Part shown: positions 1 to 8,900 of the stretch, in pieces
How positions within the stretch are numbered: the first letter of the stretch is position 1
How the letters are laid out: the number at the start of each line of letters is the position of its first letter
From: an uncultured Prevotella sp.
GTDB taxonomy: Bacteria; Bacteroidota; Bacteroidia; Bacteroidales; Bacteroidaceae
Assembly: GCA_905234845.1 (NCBI GenBank)
Contig: CAJOIW010000008.1
Location: 1 to 54,025, forward strand
Reading direction: 5' to 3'
Length of the DNA stretch: 54,025 bases
The notes under the pieces: model-generated
Database searches by the model: none
Seen by the model: only the letters and a program-made list of their open reading frames with translations
Told to the model about the DNA's origin: nothing
Position numbers and translations under genes: made by a program

Positions 1-20
1 GTGGCAAAAACAAAGGTAAC

Positions 21-56
21 AAAAAAGGTCGGAATCCAAGCGAGGATACCGACCTT
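21..56 (-). terminator. Rho-independent terminator downstream of the SusD-like gene
   Basis: Read on the minus strand, AAGGTCGG pairs with CCGACCTT. After a T-T mismatch the stem continues with ATCC/GGAT around a six-base loop, and a run of T follows. It lies about 80 nt past the stop codon at 134. The plus-strand side has only a weak T-tract, so minus is the likely direction. Confidence 0.75.
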
Positions 57-133
57 AACTTTTATACTATTCAAAAAGTTTTAGCGGACAGCAGTAAAAG
101 ATTATTTAGTACAGGCACCACCATATAACATCT

Positions 134-2890
134 CTACCTTACGACTATCTTTTTCCCACCGATAACATATATACCTGGAGTTTGAGGCTCCCTCACAAGT
201 CGCCCCTGCAAATCGTAGACATGCGATGGATGATGGATGTTGGACGATGAACTATGAACTACGGACTCTGAGTTATGTACTAATTCTATGCCCGTAGTGG
301 CGAGTGGCTCAAAATGGTAGCGATAATTGGTGAGGTCGAAGGTGAGTCGGTAGCGGTCATAGCCTTCGCCCAGCACGGGCAAGTGCCAAGCTCCGAAGTA
401 ACTTGGGCCGACGATGAAAGTACCTTCAAAACTGCTTTCTCCATTGGTCTCGACCTGTATCCACCCACTGGCATCCCAACTATTGATAGCGGCATCCTCT
501 GGGGCTATCTTGAACCATCCGTCTCCGTCACTTTCGGGGCCAGCAATCTCTATCGTAAAGATTTTATTATCGGTTGTATGTAACGGATAATCGCGGTTGG
601 CGGGATCCCAATTATTCCACGAACCTACAAGATAATAGGAATGAAGGTCGGGAACAACAGTGAGACTGATGGCAGAAGTGGATTGTTTCCACTGGGCGAG
701 GCCGTCGTTCCAACACTCTATTTCCACGATGGCGGAAAGGTCGGTCTTCATCATGATTTGTTTCAGGTCGCCCGCACGACCATAGTAAGTATCGCCGTTG
801 AGTGTCAAGTCACATTTCTGCCCATCCACCCCTATGCGAGCCCTACCGGCGATGGTGCCTGCGGGCAGCGAGGCAAGCTTGCAAACGGCCACAAGATTGT
901 CGTCATCAATACCTTTGAGATTGATAGTGCCTATGGGCGAAACTTTCACTTTGGCATCGACGAAAGTCTGTGGCGCATTGGTAGTGGGCACGAGGGTAAT
1001 CTTTACCACGTTCGAAACACTCTCTTTAATGCCCACCACGGCACGGCAACGCACATAGAGGGTCATCGGGTTGTTCTCATACCATTTCGACGAGTACAAA
1101 GAGGAATTAATGATGTTATCTTCGGTGAAAATCGGTAGCGAAACGATGTCTTCATCATAGGCAAGGGTCATCCAGGTGGAAGAGACCCAACCCCCGATAG
1201 CATCATTCCAATCGTAGCCCTCATCGTCATAATTGAGAAACTTGCCCGTGGGGGATACGTCAAGATAGTAAGTCACAGGATCTTCCCAACCCGAAATAGC
1301 GGGTGGCGTCCAAGTGAACATCATGCCCGAATAGTCGTTCATGTCAATAGTCTGCGACGCGTATGGAGGTGTGTCAAGCACGAATGTCGGATCTATCTTC
1401 ACTTTGTTTACATCAGTATAGCCAGGGGTCTGCTCATAGTCTTCGCTCATGGCCATAATAACATTGGTAATAGGATAGAGCATGTTGTGCTCGTACGTGG
1501 AAAAGCGAATCATATCACTGCGTCGGCGACCCTCGAAATAGAACTCGCGTGCCCACTCGTCGCAGATGTCTTGTAGCGAAGCTCTGCTGAGCGTGGAGGC
1601 ATGGGCGCGGTTGCGCAGCGCATTCAAAGCATCAATACCTTCCGATGTGCACGTGCCACCGTTCAAACGAGCATCAGCCTCGGCCAACGTAAGATAGGCT
1701 TCAGCTTGACGCAGGAGCGGGAAGTCGGTATCAGCAAAAGAGGTGTAGGGGTCTGTGCCATCGGAGTAAATATTGGTCCACTTTGTTGTACCATAACCCG
1801 AAGATATGGATTGAAACATTTTGCGTACATCGCCTTCGTCAAACTTGTTCACGAGTGTCTCGCGGGCATAGTTGCCACCCCACTTCTGATTGATGCCGTT
1901 GGGGGGCATGTCGTAGTTGAAGCACGAGGCGATGAGGAACAAGGTATTTCCCCATGAATTCATCTTTTCGTTGTCCACATAGACGGGAAGTATCATCTCT
2001 TTTTCTGCTCCGTTCTTGTCGTTGTCGCCCATAAAGAGGCGGACATAATCGGTAGAGAGCTGGTAGGCCTTGATGCCTGTTATCTGGCGGGCATAGCTGC
2101 GGGCCTTCTCCCACTGTGACGTACCTGTGTAAACTTCGGCATTCAGATAGAGTCGGGCAAGAAGCAGCCATGCGGCAGCCTTCGATGGACGGTAATAAAT
2201 CTCGCTGCCTGGATTGGGCAATTCGGTCTCGGCGGCCAAGAGCTCGCTTTCGATGAAATTGTAGAGAGCTTTTTTGCCAATCTGCTTAGGGCGGTCAATA
2301 GTGTTGTTTTCATAAGTTTTAACTAAAGCCAAATACTGCTCGTATTCTTCTTCTGTAGCGGCTGATATTTCAATACCTGCTGCATTGGCATAATCGGTAT
2401 AGTGAACGAAAAGATTTTTCTCTGTTTCGGTAGAGAAGGGGAAATTCCCGAAGAGGTCAAGGGCGTAGAGATAAAACATGGCGCGGAGGAAGCGCGCCTC
2501 AGCCCGGCGAAGGGTAAGCGTGGCAGGCGCATTTTCCAAGTAGAGATTGGCCTTGAAAATACCAAAGTGCAGACGCTGAAACAATCCGGAAGCTTGTGGG
2601 TTGTCAATTTTATAGTCACCGTTGCATAGGTCTGGAATGCCGTAGTCGTTCCATACGCAGATGGCCTCGTCGGAAGGCAACTCATTGATATTCCATAACT
2701 GGCGCACAAAATCTGTCGTACCATTATCATAGCCAGAAATCTCAGTTGAGCCATAGGCACCGTCGGGACTGCCAGTGGAGAGCATACGGAAGAGGGTTTG
2801 GTAGGTAGCCTCTTCATCGAAGGCAGCACGCGAGGTTGTCGTAAAGCCCATTAGGATCGCAAAAGTAGCGAGTAAAAGTTTTTTCATCAT
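134..2890 (-). CDS. SusD/RagB-like glycan-binding protein fused to SusE-like domains
   Basis: 918 residues. Residues 1-22 are a signal peptide ending TTTSRA. No Cys lipobox follows, although SusD proteins are normally lipoproteins. Residues about 25-490 read as SusD/RagB: an N-terminal stretch with FVRQLWNINELPSDEAICVW and a C-terminal part with LRQAEAYLTLAEADARL and EFYFEGRRRSDMIRF. From about 498 an Ig-like SusE region begins (FTWTPPAISGW). At about 750 a SusE/SusF-type starch-binding fold begins (YYLVGSWNNWDP). The last 30 residues carry YDLQGR...PGIYVIGGKKIVVR, a C-terminal module shared with other secreted proteins here. The family binds oligosaccharides at the cell surface for a SusC transporter. 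No SusC gene is in the window, and the gene has its own promoter. The linker before YDLQGR is Ser/His-rich and coded by low-complexity DNA. SusD identity is firm; fusion order and localisation are inferred. Confidence 0.85.
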   Translation of the reverse strand: MMKKLLLATFAILMGFTTTSRAAFDEEATYQTLFRMLSTGSPDGAYGSTEISGYDNGTTDFVRQLWNINELPSDEAICVWNDYGIPDLCNGDYKIDNPQASGLFQRLHFGIFKANLYLENAPATLTLRRAEARFLRAMFYLYALDLFGNFPFSTETEKNLFVHYTDYANAAGIEISAATEEEYEQYLALVKTYENNTIDRPKQIGKKALYNFIESELLAAETELPNPGSEIYYRPSKAAAWLLLARLYLNAEVYTGTSQWEKARSYARQITGIKAYQLSTDYVRLFMGDNDKNGAEKEMILPVYVDNEKMNSWGNTLFLIASCFNYDMPPNGINQKWGGNYARETLVNKFDEGDVRKMFQSISSGYGTTKWTNIYSDGTDPYTSFADTDFPLLRQAEAYLTLAEADARLNGGTCTSEGIDALNALRNRAHASTLSRASLQDICDEWAREFYFEGRRRSDMIRFSTYEHNMLYPITNVIMAMSEDYEQTPGYTDVNKVKIDPTFVLDTPPYASQTIDMNDYSGMMFTWTPPAISGWEDPVTYYLDVSPTGKFLNYDDEGYDWNDAIGGWVSSTWMTLAYDEDIVSLPIFTEDNIINSSLYSSKWYENNPMTLYVRCRAVVGIKESVSNVVKITLVPTTNAPQTFVDAKVKVSPIGTINLKGIDDDNLVAVCKLASLPAGTIAGRARIGVDGQKCDLTLNGDTYYGRAGDLKQIMMKTDLSAIVEIECWNDGLAQWKQSTSAISLTVVPDLHSYYLVGSWNNWDPANRDYPLHTTDNKIFTIEIAGPESDGDGWFKIAPEDAAINSWDASGWIQVETNGESSFEGTFIVGPSYFGAWHLPVLGEGYDRYRLTFDLTNYRYHFEPLATTGIELVHNSESVVHSSSSNIHHPSHVYDLQGRLVREPQTPGIYVIGGKKIVVR

Positions 2891-2913
2891 ACTTAAGACT
2901 GTTGTTTGATTTG

Positions 2914-2945
2914 CAAAGTTATGTCAATATTCTCAAATATACAAG
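2914..2945 (-). promoter_or_regulatory. Bacteroidetes-type promoter of the SusD-like gene
   Basis: On the minus strand TAACTTTG (2914-2921) matches the -7 box TAnnTTTG. CTTG (2942-2945), 20 nt upstream, approximates the -33 TTTG. The start codon follows after about 23 nt. Confidence 0.6.
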
Positions 2946-2978
2946 AAAATCCCCCGAAAAATGTTTCGGAGGATTTTT
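2946..2978 (-). terminator. Terminator between the ADP-ribosylglycohydrolase and SusD-like genes
   Basis: A hairpin AAAATCC-x-CCGAAA / TTTCGG-x-GGATTTT with an AATG loop has T-runs on both sides. It closes the upstream minus-strand gene (stop at 3014), just before the promoter of the next gene. Two direct copies of TCTATTCAGTT lie at about 2977-2999. Confidence 0.65.
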
Positions 2979-3013
2979 CTATTCAGTTTCTATTCAGTTA
3001 AGAAGGATGTCTT

Positions 3014-3122
3014 TTAGAACTCGAGGTTGTCGAGGGTATCGGTGAAGTCGCGGGGCTCGCGGTCTCCATTATAGGCCTCACGGTGCTCGTCGAAGTGGCG
3101 CTCCTGGCGGGGCTGACGGCGC
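3014..3122 (-). repeat. Copy of the pnp 3' end (109 nt)
   Basis: This segment on the minus strand matches 41768-41876 on the plus strand with three differences by my count. It is in the same reading frame and includes the stop codon. Similarity stops at the stop codon on one side and at GCGCCGTCAG on the other. See the finding on tail transplantation. Confidence 0.95.
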
Positions 3123-5950
3123 ATGTTGTTGTAGAACTGGTTCACAAAGTCGGGGTCGGCGAGCCAGCCCTCGTGTGTGGCGATGCGCTCCACCGGCTCG
3201 TTCTCACCGTTGCGCACATAGTCGACAACCCCGTCGTTGTTCACGTCGGTCAGGATACACGTGTTCAGGTTAGATCCGATGGTAAGTATGGGGTCGGCCC
3301 ATTCTGTTCCATCACTGTAGTTGATTCTTATTTTCGATGCACGGGAGTCGAGATTGGTGCCGTCGGGCATCTCGGTGTCGGAACGACCGGTCTCGATGAT
3401 GTCGATGATGCCGTCGCCGTCCCAGTCGACAAAGGCGCTGGAGCGAAACCCCATGCAACGGTCGTTGTTCTGCCAAGGCAGCGAGAAGTAGAGGCGGTAG
3501 CTCATCTTCCCGTTTGTGCCGAACACGGGGGTGTATATCTGGTTGTACCAGCCTTGGTTATACTCGCCGGAGAAATAGATTTCAGGCAGCCCGTCGTTGT
3601 TCACGTCGGCAATGTCGAACGATGGAAACTCGCGGTGTGTGGGGAAGGGAATTTGGGCGAACCCCCCTCCTCCTCCCTTCCCGAAGGAGAGGGTGTTGAG
3701 GAAAATCATGGTCTTGTTCGACTTATTGGCTCCTGTCAGCATGAAGTCCATCATGCCGTCGCTGTTGAAGTCGTATGCGCGGACATACCCCATGCAACGG
3801 TCCCACGAGTTGTTGGCAATGGTGAAGTCGTCGTTTGAGTCGTACGACTCCTTATGAAAAACGATGGCTCCCGTGCTGTCGTAGCCATCGTTGATGAGAA
3901 TGACATTATAGCCCGCATGGTCGGAACAGACCACAAGGTCGAGCCGTCCGTCGTTGTTGAAGTCGGCCACATCGGCAGACTTGATGAATGTCCACTTGAA
4001 CCCGGTGTCGATGGTCTCTCCATCGGTCTCATAGACAATGCTGCTTGCAATCTTAAATCGTCCCGTGCCGTTGCCCAGAAAGATGCCCTCAGGCCCTCCG
4101 TCGTCGGCTGTCAGACCGCTGGGCTCAGAGTCGAAGGCCACGAGGTCGAGGAAGCCGTCGGCATTGAAGTCGACGGGGTATATGCTGGCGAGGAAGTCGA
4201 TGTTCTTGATGTCGCCGATGTTGGAAACCTCTTTATAAACTCCCGAAGGAGTGGACGTGTTGCCCGTTCCTTTCAGCACATGGCCGCTCATGTTGCCGCC
4301 GCAGACGAACAGGTCTTGCTGTCCGTCGTTGTCAAAATCGAACGACACACCGTTGTTAAAGCCATCGCCCCAGCGGTCGAAGATGATGGGTTGCAGGGTT
4401 TGGACGACGGGGGTGTCGTCTTTGACGTAATAGATGATGCGGTTGGCTTTGATGTTCACGCCGGTGCGGGGATTGAGCAGTTTGAACGAGATGGTGTGGG
4501 GACCGTCGTCGAGGTCGTAGTTCCAGTAGACGGCATCGGCGGTGCGTTTGTTGAAGTTGGGGCTGAGTCGCATCACGCGGTCCACCTCGCCGTCGACGCT
4601 GACCTCGAGCCGTGCCACGTAGCTCTGATAAGTCGACTCAATGTTTCCGTAGACCACGACGCCGCAGCCTCGGAATTTAAACTCGTTTTGTCCGGCATCG
4701 TCGGTGCCGAGGTTCTGGATGCCGGAGGTGAGCAGCTTCGGATACATATCAGTAAAACCTTGCTCCAGTCGGACGGGTGTGGGCTGTTGGGTCTTGATGG
4801 TTACATCGTCTTCGCCTATCGTGCCACCGCAGGCCTCAATGTTTTGCAGGGCGAGGTCATAGACCTTTGTATAGACCTCGTTGAGCGACATCTCGACATA
4901 GGGGAAGGCGCGGTCCTCAACCTCGCGCAGGTTGGGCATCCACTGCTCGGGAATGTTGCTATAGCCTATCATGGTGGCGAGCACGCCGGCTGCCGTTGAG
5001 GGATTGCAGTCGGAGTCCTGACCGCAACGGGTGGAGATTTCCATAGTCTTACCGAAGTCGCCCTGACCATAGAGCAGTCCCATGACGACATAGGCGCTGT
5101 TCATCGTAGCGTCGATGTTGCCTGGGGCAAGGATGAGCTCAGGGCAGCCGATGTCCTTGCTGTAGTTTTCGTTGTAGAGTGTCCAGCAGCGTTTCCAGTC
5201 GGTGGGGTCTTCCTTGTACCATTTCACCACGTCGGCAATGCGCTGGTGGAAACGGCTCTCTACGGGGATGGTCTGCAGGGCTTTCTCGACGATGGTGAGC
5301 AGGTCGCTTTCCACGAAAGCCAGTGTGTACATGGCTCCGACGAACACACCGCCATACCAGCCGTCGCCGTAGTTCATGATGTGGCCTATACGGTCGGAAA
5401 TCGCCGAGGCGGTGTTGGGCATACCTGGTGACATCAGTCCGGCGAAGTCGCTCTCAATCTGATAGTCGATGCAGTCGGCATGGGGATTGTTCTTCCAGTA
5501 GCCCGACTCGGGTGGCATGAGTCCCTGCATCACGTTGTAGCGGCCTTGCTGGTTGGCGTGCCACAACGGATAGGAGGCGTAGGCAAAGGCTTTGGCAAAC
5601 GACTCGGCGGGTGCGTCGAGGCCTTCTTTCGTAAAGACATCGACGAATGTCAGGTCCATATAGACATCGTCGAACAGACTGGGCAAACCGTCGAAGTATC
5701 CTTTCAGATGATGCTCAGGCCAGGTAATCTCCACGTTGTCGGGAATCATCACACCCCGATAGCAGAACTCAGTCGGACCGCCATAGCCACAGCCGATGGT
5801 CTGGCCGGCCCAGCCACCCTTAATCTTGTCGAGCAGCGTGGCCTTGCTCAGCGTAACGTCCCCAAACTCCTCTCCTCGTGAGGGAGAAGAGGAAAGCATG
5901 ACCAACAATAACAGCAATAAATGCTGCACTATCAACAATTTTCTTTTCAT
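3014..5950 (-). CDS. Exported ADP-ribosylglycohydrolase-family protein with FG-GAP repeats and a PNPase-derived tail
   Basis: 978 residues. A signal peptide (hydrophobic run LLLLLLVML) ends near residue 27. Residues about 35-375 are an ADP-ribosylglycohydrolase (ARH) fold: GGWAGQTIGCGYGG near 45, the acidic DDVYMDL near 92, and RCGQDSDCNPSTAAG near 305. Family members remove ADP-ribose from proteins or small molecules using two metal ions; an exported form would act on an unknown periplasmic or surface substrate. A beta-rich region follows, then about seven FG-GAP/VCBS-like Asp-rich repeats at 522-912 (for example DFNADGFLDLVAFD and DVNNDGLPEIYF), likely Ca-binding propeller blades. Residues 944-978 are nearly identical to the last 35 residues of PNPase at 41876, which is not a family trait. 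Palindromic repeat sequence is translated near residues 25-30 and 755-765. The start lies 29 nt after the CotH stop, so the two are probably co-transcribed. Confidence 0.85.
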   Translation of the reverse strand: MKRKLLIVQHLLLLLLVMLSSSPSRGEEFGDVTLSKATLLDKIKGGWAGQTIGCGYGGPTEFCYRGVMIPDNVEITWPEHHLKGYFDGLPSLFDDVYMDLTFVDVFTKEGLDAPAESFAKAFAYASYPLWHANQQGRYNVMQGLMPPESGYWKNNPHADCIDYQIESDFAGLMSPGMPNTASAISDRIGHIMNYGDGWYGGVFVGAMYTLAFVESDLLTIVEKALQTIPVESRFHQRIADVVKWYKEDPTDWKRCWTLYNENYSKDIGCPELILAPGNIDATMNSAYVVMGLLYGQGDFGKTMEISTRCGQDSDCNPSTAAGVLATMIGYSNIPEQWMPNLREVEDRAFPYVEMSLNEVYTKVYDLALQNIEACGGTIGEDDVTIKTQQPTPVRLEQGFTDMYPKLLTSGIQNLGTDDAGQNEFKFRGCGVVVYGNIESTYQSYVARLEVSVDGEVDRVMRLSPNFNKRTADAVYWNYDLDDGPHTISFKLLNPRTGVNIKANRIIYYVKDDTPVVQTLQPIIFDRWGDGFNNGVSFDFDNDGQQDLFVCGGNMSGHVLKGTGNTSTPSGVYKEVSNIGDIKNIDFLASIYPVDFNADGFLDLVAFDSEPSGLTADDGGPEGIFLGNGTGRFKIASSIVYETDGETIDTGFKWTFIKSADVADFNNDGRLDLVVCSDHAGYNVILINDGYDSTGAIVFHKESYDSNDDFTIANNSWDRCMGYVRAYDFNSDGMMDFMLTGANKSNKTMIFLNTLSFGKGGGGGFAQIPFPTHREFPSFDIADVNNDGLPEIYFSGEYNQGWYNQIYTPVFGTNGKMSYRLYFSLPWQNNDRCMGFRSSAFVDWDGDGIIDIIETGRSDTEMPDGTNLDSRASKIRINYSDGTEWADPILTIGSNLNTCILTDVNNDGVVDYVRNGENEPVERIATHEGWLADPDFVNQFYNNMRRQPRQERHFDEHREAYNGDREPRDFTDTLDNLEF
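3660..3700 (-). repeat. In-frame palindromic GC-rich element
   Basis: A CTCTCCTTC/GAAGGGAGG-type imperfect palindrome with a G-run is read as NTLSFGKGGGGGF inside an FG-GAP repeat. It belongs by appearance to the same family as the elements near 5866, 6535, 6724, 52629 and 52735. Confidence 0.5.
5866..5899 (-). repeat. In-frame palindromic element at the signal-peptide junction
   Basis: The imperfect palindrome around TCTCCCTCACGAGGAGAG is translated as SSSPSRGEEFGD, exactly where the signal peptide of the ADP-ribosylglycohydrolase meets the mature protein. Confidence 0.5.
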
Positions 5951-5979
5951 GGTAGTTATTTATGTTAACAGTTTACGGT

Positions 5980-8900
5980 TCAGCGAAGCGCTATCTTCGT
6001 TGCCGCGGTATTACCCTGACTGTCGATGGCGCGAGCCACGTAGATGCCTTGCGGCAGGGTGCTCACATCGACATAGGCTTTACCGCCATAGAAGCGCACG
6101 CGCTCAGCCATAACCTCTTGTCCTGTGGTGGTGTAGACGGTTACGCTGGCCTCGGTGCCAGTCTCACTACGCACGAAGAGCCGGCCGGCGGCATAGCTGA
6201 TCTTCAGCCCGTTGTTGTCGGAGACATAACGAGTGGGACGGCTGATGCCGGTGGGTATCTGGCTGACCTCTTGCAGGTAGGACGTGTAGAGATTGGTCTT
6301 GCCGATGGTGGGGATGTTCATCAGATAAACATCATCGGCTCCGTCGGGATAGCGTCCCACGGTCTCGTCGCCATTGTGACCTTCGTAGGAAAGGCGGTCG
6401 ATCCACGATTGGTCCTGAGCGCACAGGGTCACAACACCCTCGCTGGCTTTCAGCTTGAAGGGTGCATGTATCTGAGTGCTGCCCTCCTCGCCGTCGTCAC
6501 ACCAGATAACGAGGTGACCATAGGCGGGGATGACAACCCCTCCAGTCTCCCCCGTAGGAGAGGTAATCTGGTATTTTTGCGGGTTGTCGCCGTCGTCGGA
6601 GAGATACATGCCTGCAATGTTGATATCTTCTGAAGTGGTGTTGTAGAGCTCCACCCAGTCCTTGCGCTTGTAGTTCTCATTGACGTAGATGCTATTGGCC
6701 GCGCTCACCTCGTTGATGCGAACGGGAGAAACACCTTCGTCTCCTCCGATGGGGAGAGGATTGAAGCAAGCCATAAGACTGAGTGACGACTCATTGGGGA
6801 GGGGTATCTCTGGATCTGTGGCATAGTATTCGTCGCTGCTGCCGATAGTGTTACGGGTGAGCTGCGCCTCCCAGTAGATGTCGCTGGAGTTGGCGGCGTT
6901 GTTGTGCAGCTCCACGGCGAAGAGGTTGTCGCCCTGACGCAGCAGCGAGGGATTGATCGTAATGGTTCCGTTGTCGGGATTGCCTGGCGCGTAGGAAGAG
7001 GCAAAGGTGTTGTAGGAGGGAGTCCCGTTGGGCATGAGGTGACGGGCAGCCTCCTGACCGTTGATGTAGAGGATGAAACCGTCGTCAGCCAAATAGTTGA
7101 GAGTGATTTGGTCGTCGGGTCGGGGCTGGTCGGTCAGCGTGATGGTCTTGCGCAGGTAATAGGTGGGGAGGTTCGCCGTGGTCTGTGTGACGATGGCGTT
7201 CTTGCCATAGCCGATGGGTGTTGCGCCCTCGCCCCACTGGCTGTCGTCCCCGTTGGTGGTGTTCCATGCGACGCCGTCAAGACTTCCTTGGTCGTAGAAT
7301 TTCCATGGTGATCCGAAGTCGAAGAGCGTCTGTAGCTGCTCCGAGGTTTTCTTCCATCCGGCAAACGTATAGCCTGCTGGTGCAAGAGCCTTCAGGGTGA
7401 CGGGCTGGAAGAGTTTTCCGTTGAATTCGGCATAAGGCACCTTCGTGTCGTTGATGAAGAGGGTTGCGGCAGGATGGTCGGCGACGAGGCTGACGCTTTG
7501 CGGAGTCTGGCCGGTGAGTTGCAGTCGCTCATACTCCACCATGTGCTGCGCTTTGGTGTCCACGCGGCCTACGAGTGCATTACGGATGGTGTTGAGCGAG
7601 CCGTCGGGCGATGCCCCCTCCCATGCCATGGTGGGGCGCACACGGTCGCCCAGCTCGGTCAGGATGCTGACGGCACGGTCGTAGTCGAACACACTACCGC
7701 CCATCACACAGAACGTGTCGATGAACTTACGGCGGAACTCATCGTTGTTGAGCATGTTCATGAAGAACGTGCAGAACCTGATCTCGCCATAGCGCCGCTC
7801 GCCAGTGTCGTAGATATAGTCGAAGGTATGCCACTGCATGTCGTCGATCCATCTGAAGAAGTTTCCGTTGAGCATGCCCCCGCTCTCTCCCTGTGCGCGG
7901 CCGTCGGTCTCGAAGGCGGCGTCGAGGTCGAAGAAGGTGAAGCGGTAGCGTCCGCCGTCGATCTTGCGATAGGCCTTGACGTTGTTGTCGGGCCAGTCCC
8001 ACGATCCGAGGAACAGCTCGGCCGCCATGTAATTGATGTATTCGTCGATGTCAATCAGTTCCTTAATCTCGTTGTAGCTCTCGTCGTCGGTCGACGTGGC
8101 CGAGAGCTCATAGAGGCGGTCGAGCACGTCGCGGCTGCCGAGCATCATGTAGGCACCCGAGTCGGGACTTTGCTCGTAGACCTCGAGCTCGTCCTTGGTC
8201 AGGCCCCAGTTGGCGAAGGCGAAATCCTTGTTGTTGGGCTCGCGCACGTTGATGAGGCCCATGTAGCGGCCGTTCAGGTAGTGAACGGCGGGCTGGTACG
8301 ACATCACATCGAGGTCGATGCCCGACCGTTGGATAATCTCATGAATGGCAGCATCCTTAATGCGACAGTTAGAGTCGTTGCCGCCTCGACGCACCTGCAG
8401 GGTCTTGTTGCGGTTATAGGGTTTGACGGCAAAGAAAGGATAGTCGATGGTGTTGAGACCCTCATACACATGATCTGCCTTGAGTTTGAACGACTTGACA
8501 CTGTTTGAGCGAGTCCATCCGCCGGAGATGGAGAAGTCCACATCCTGGTTCACGGCGACGGTGTTGCTCTCGGGCAGGATATAGTGGAAGTTCACCGGAC
8601 GGTTCCAGTCCATGTTCCAGTTGGCGGGAGTCGACTGCCCGTTGCCGGTACGACCGTTGGAGCCCTTCACATAGACACCGATGGTGTTGTCGTAGAGATA
8701 ATCGTCGACTGTCGACACGACGATAACGGGCAGCGTGAAGTCGTAGTCGCGGTGGACATACGAACGGGTGACGACGGGGCTGGGCAGCAGACCGTCGGCA
8801 AAGAGGCGGAAGCGGTAGGTCATCGTGTGGTCGGCGGTGAACAGTCCTGTGAGACTCGTCTCGCCGTTGGTCATGGTCGGTGTTGTTCCGTCGGTGGTAT

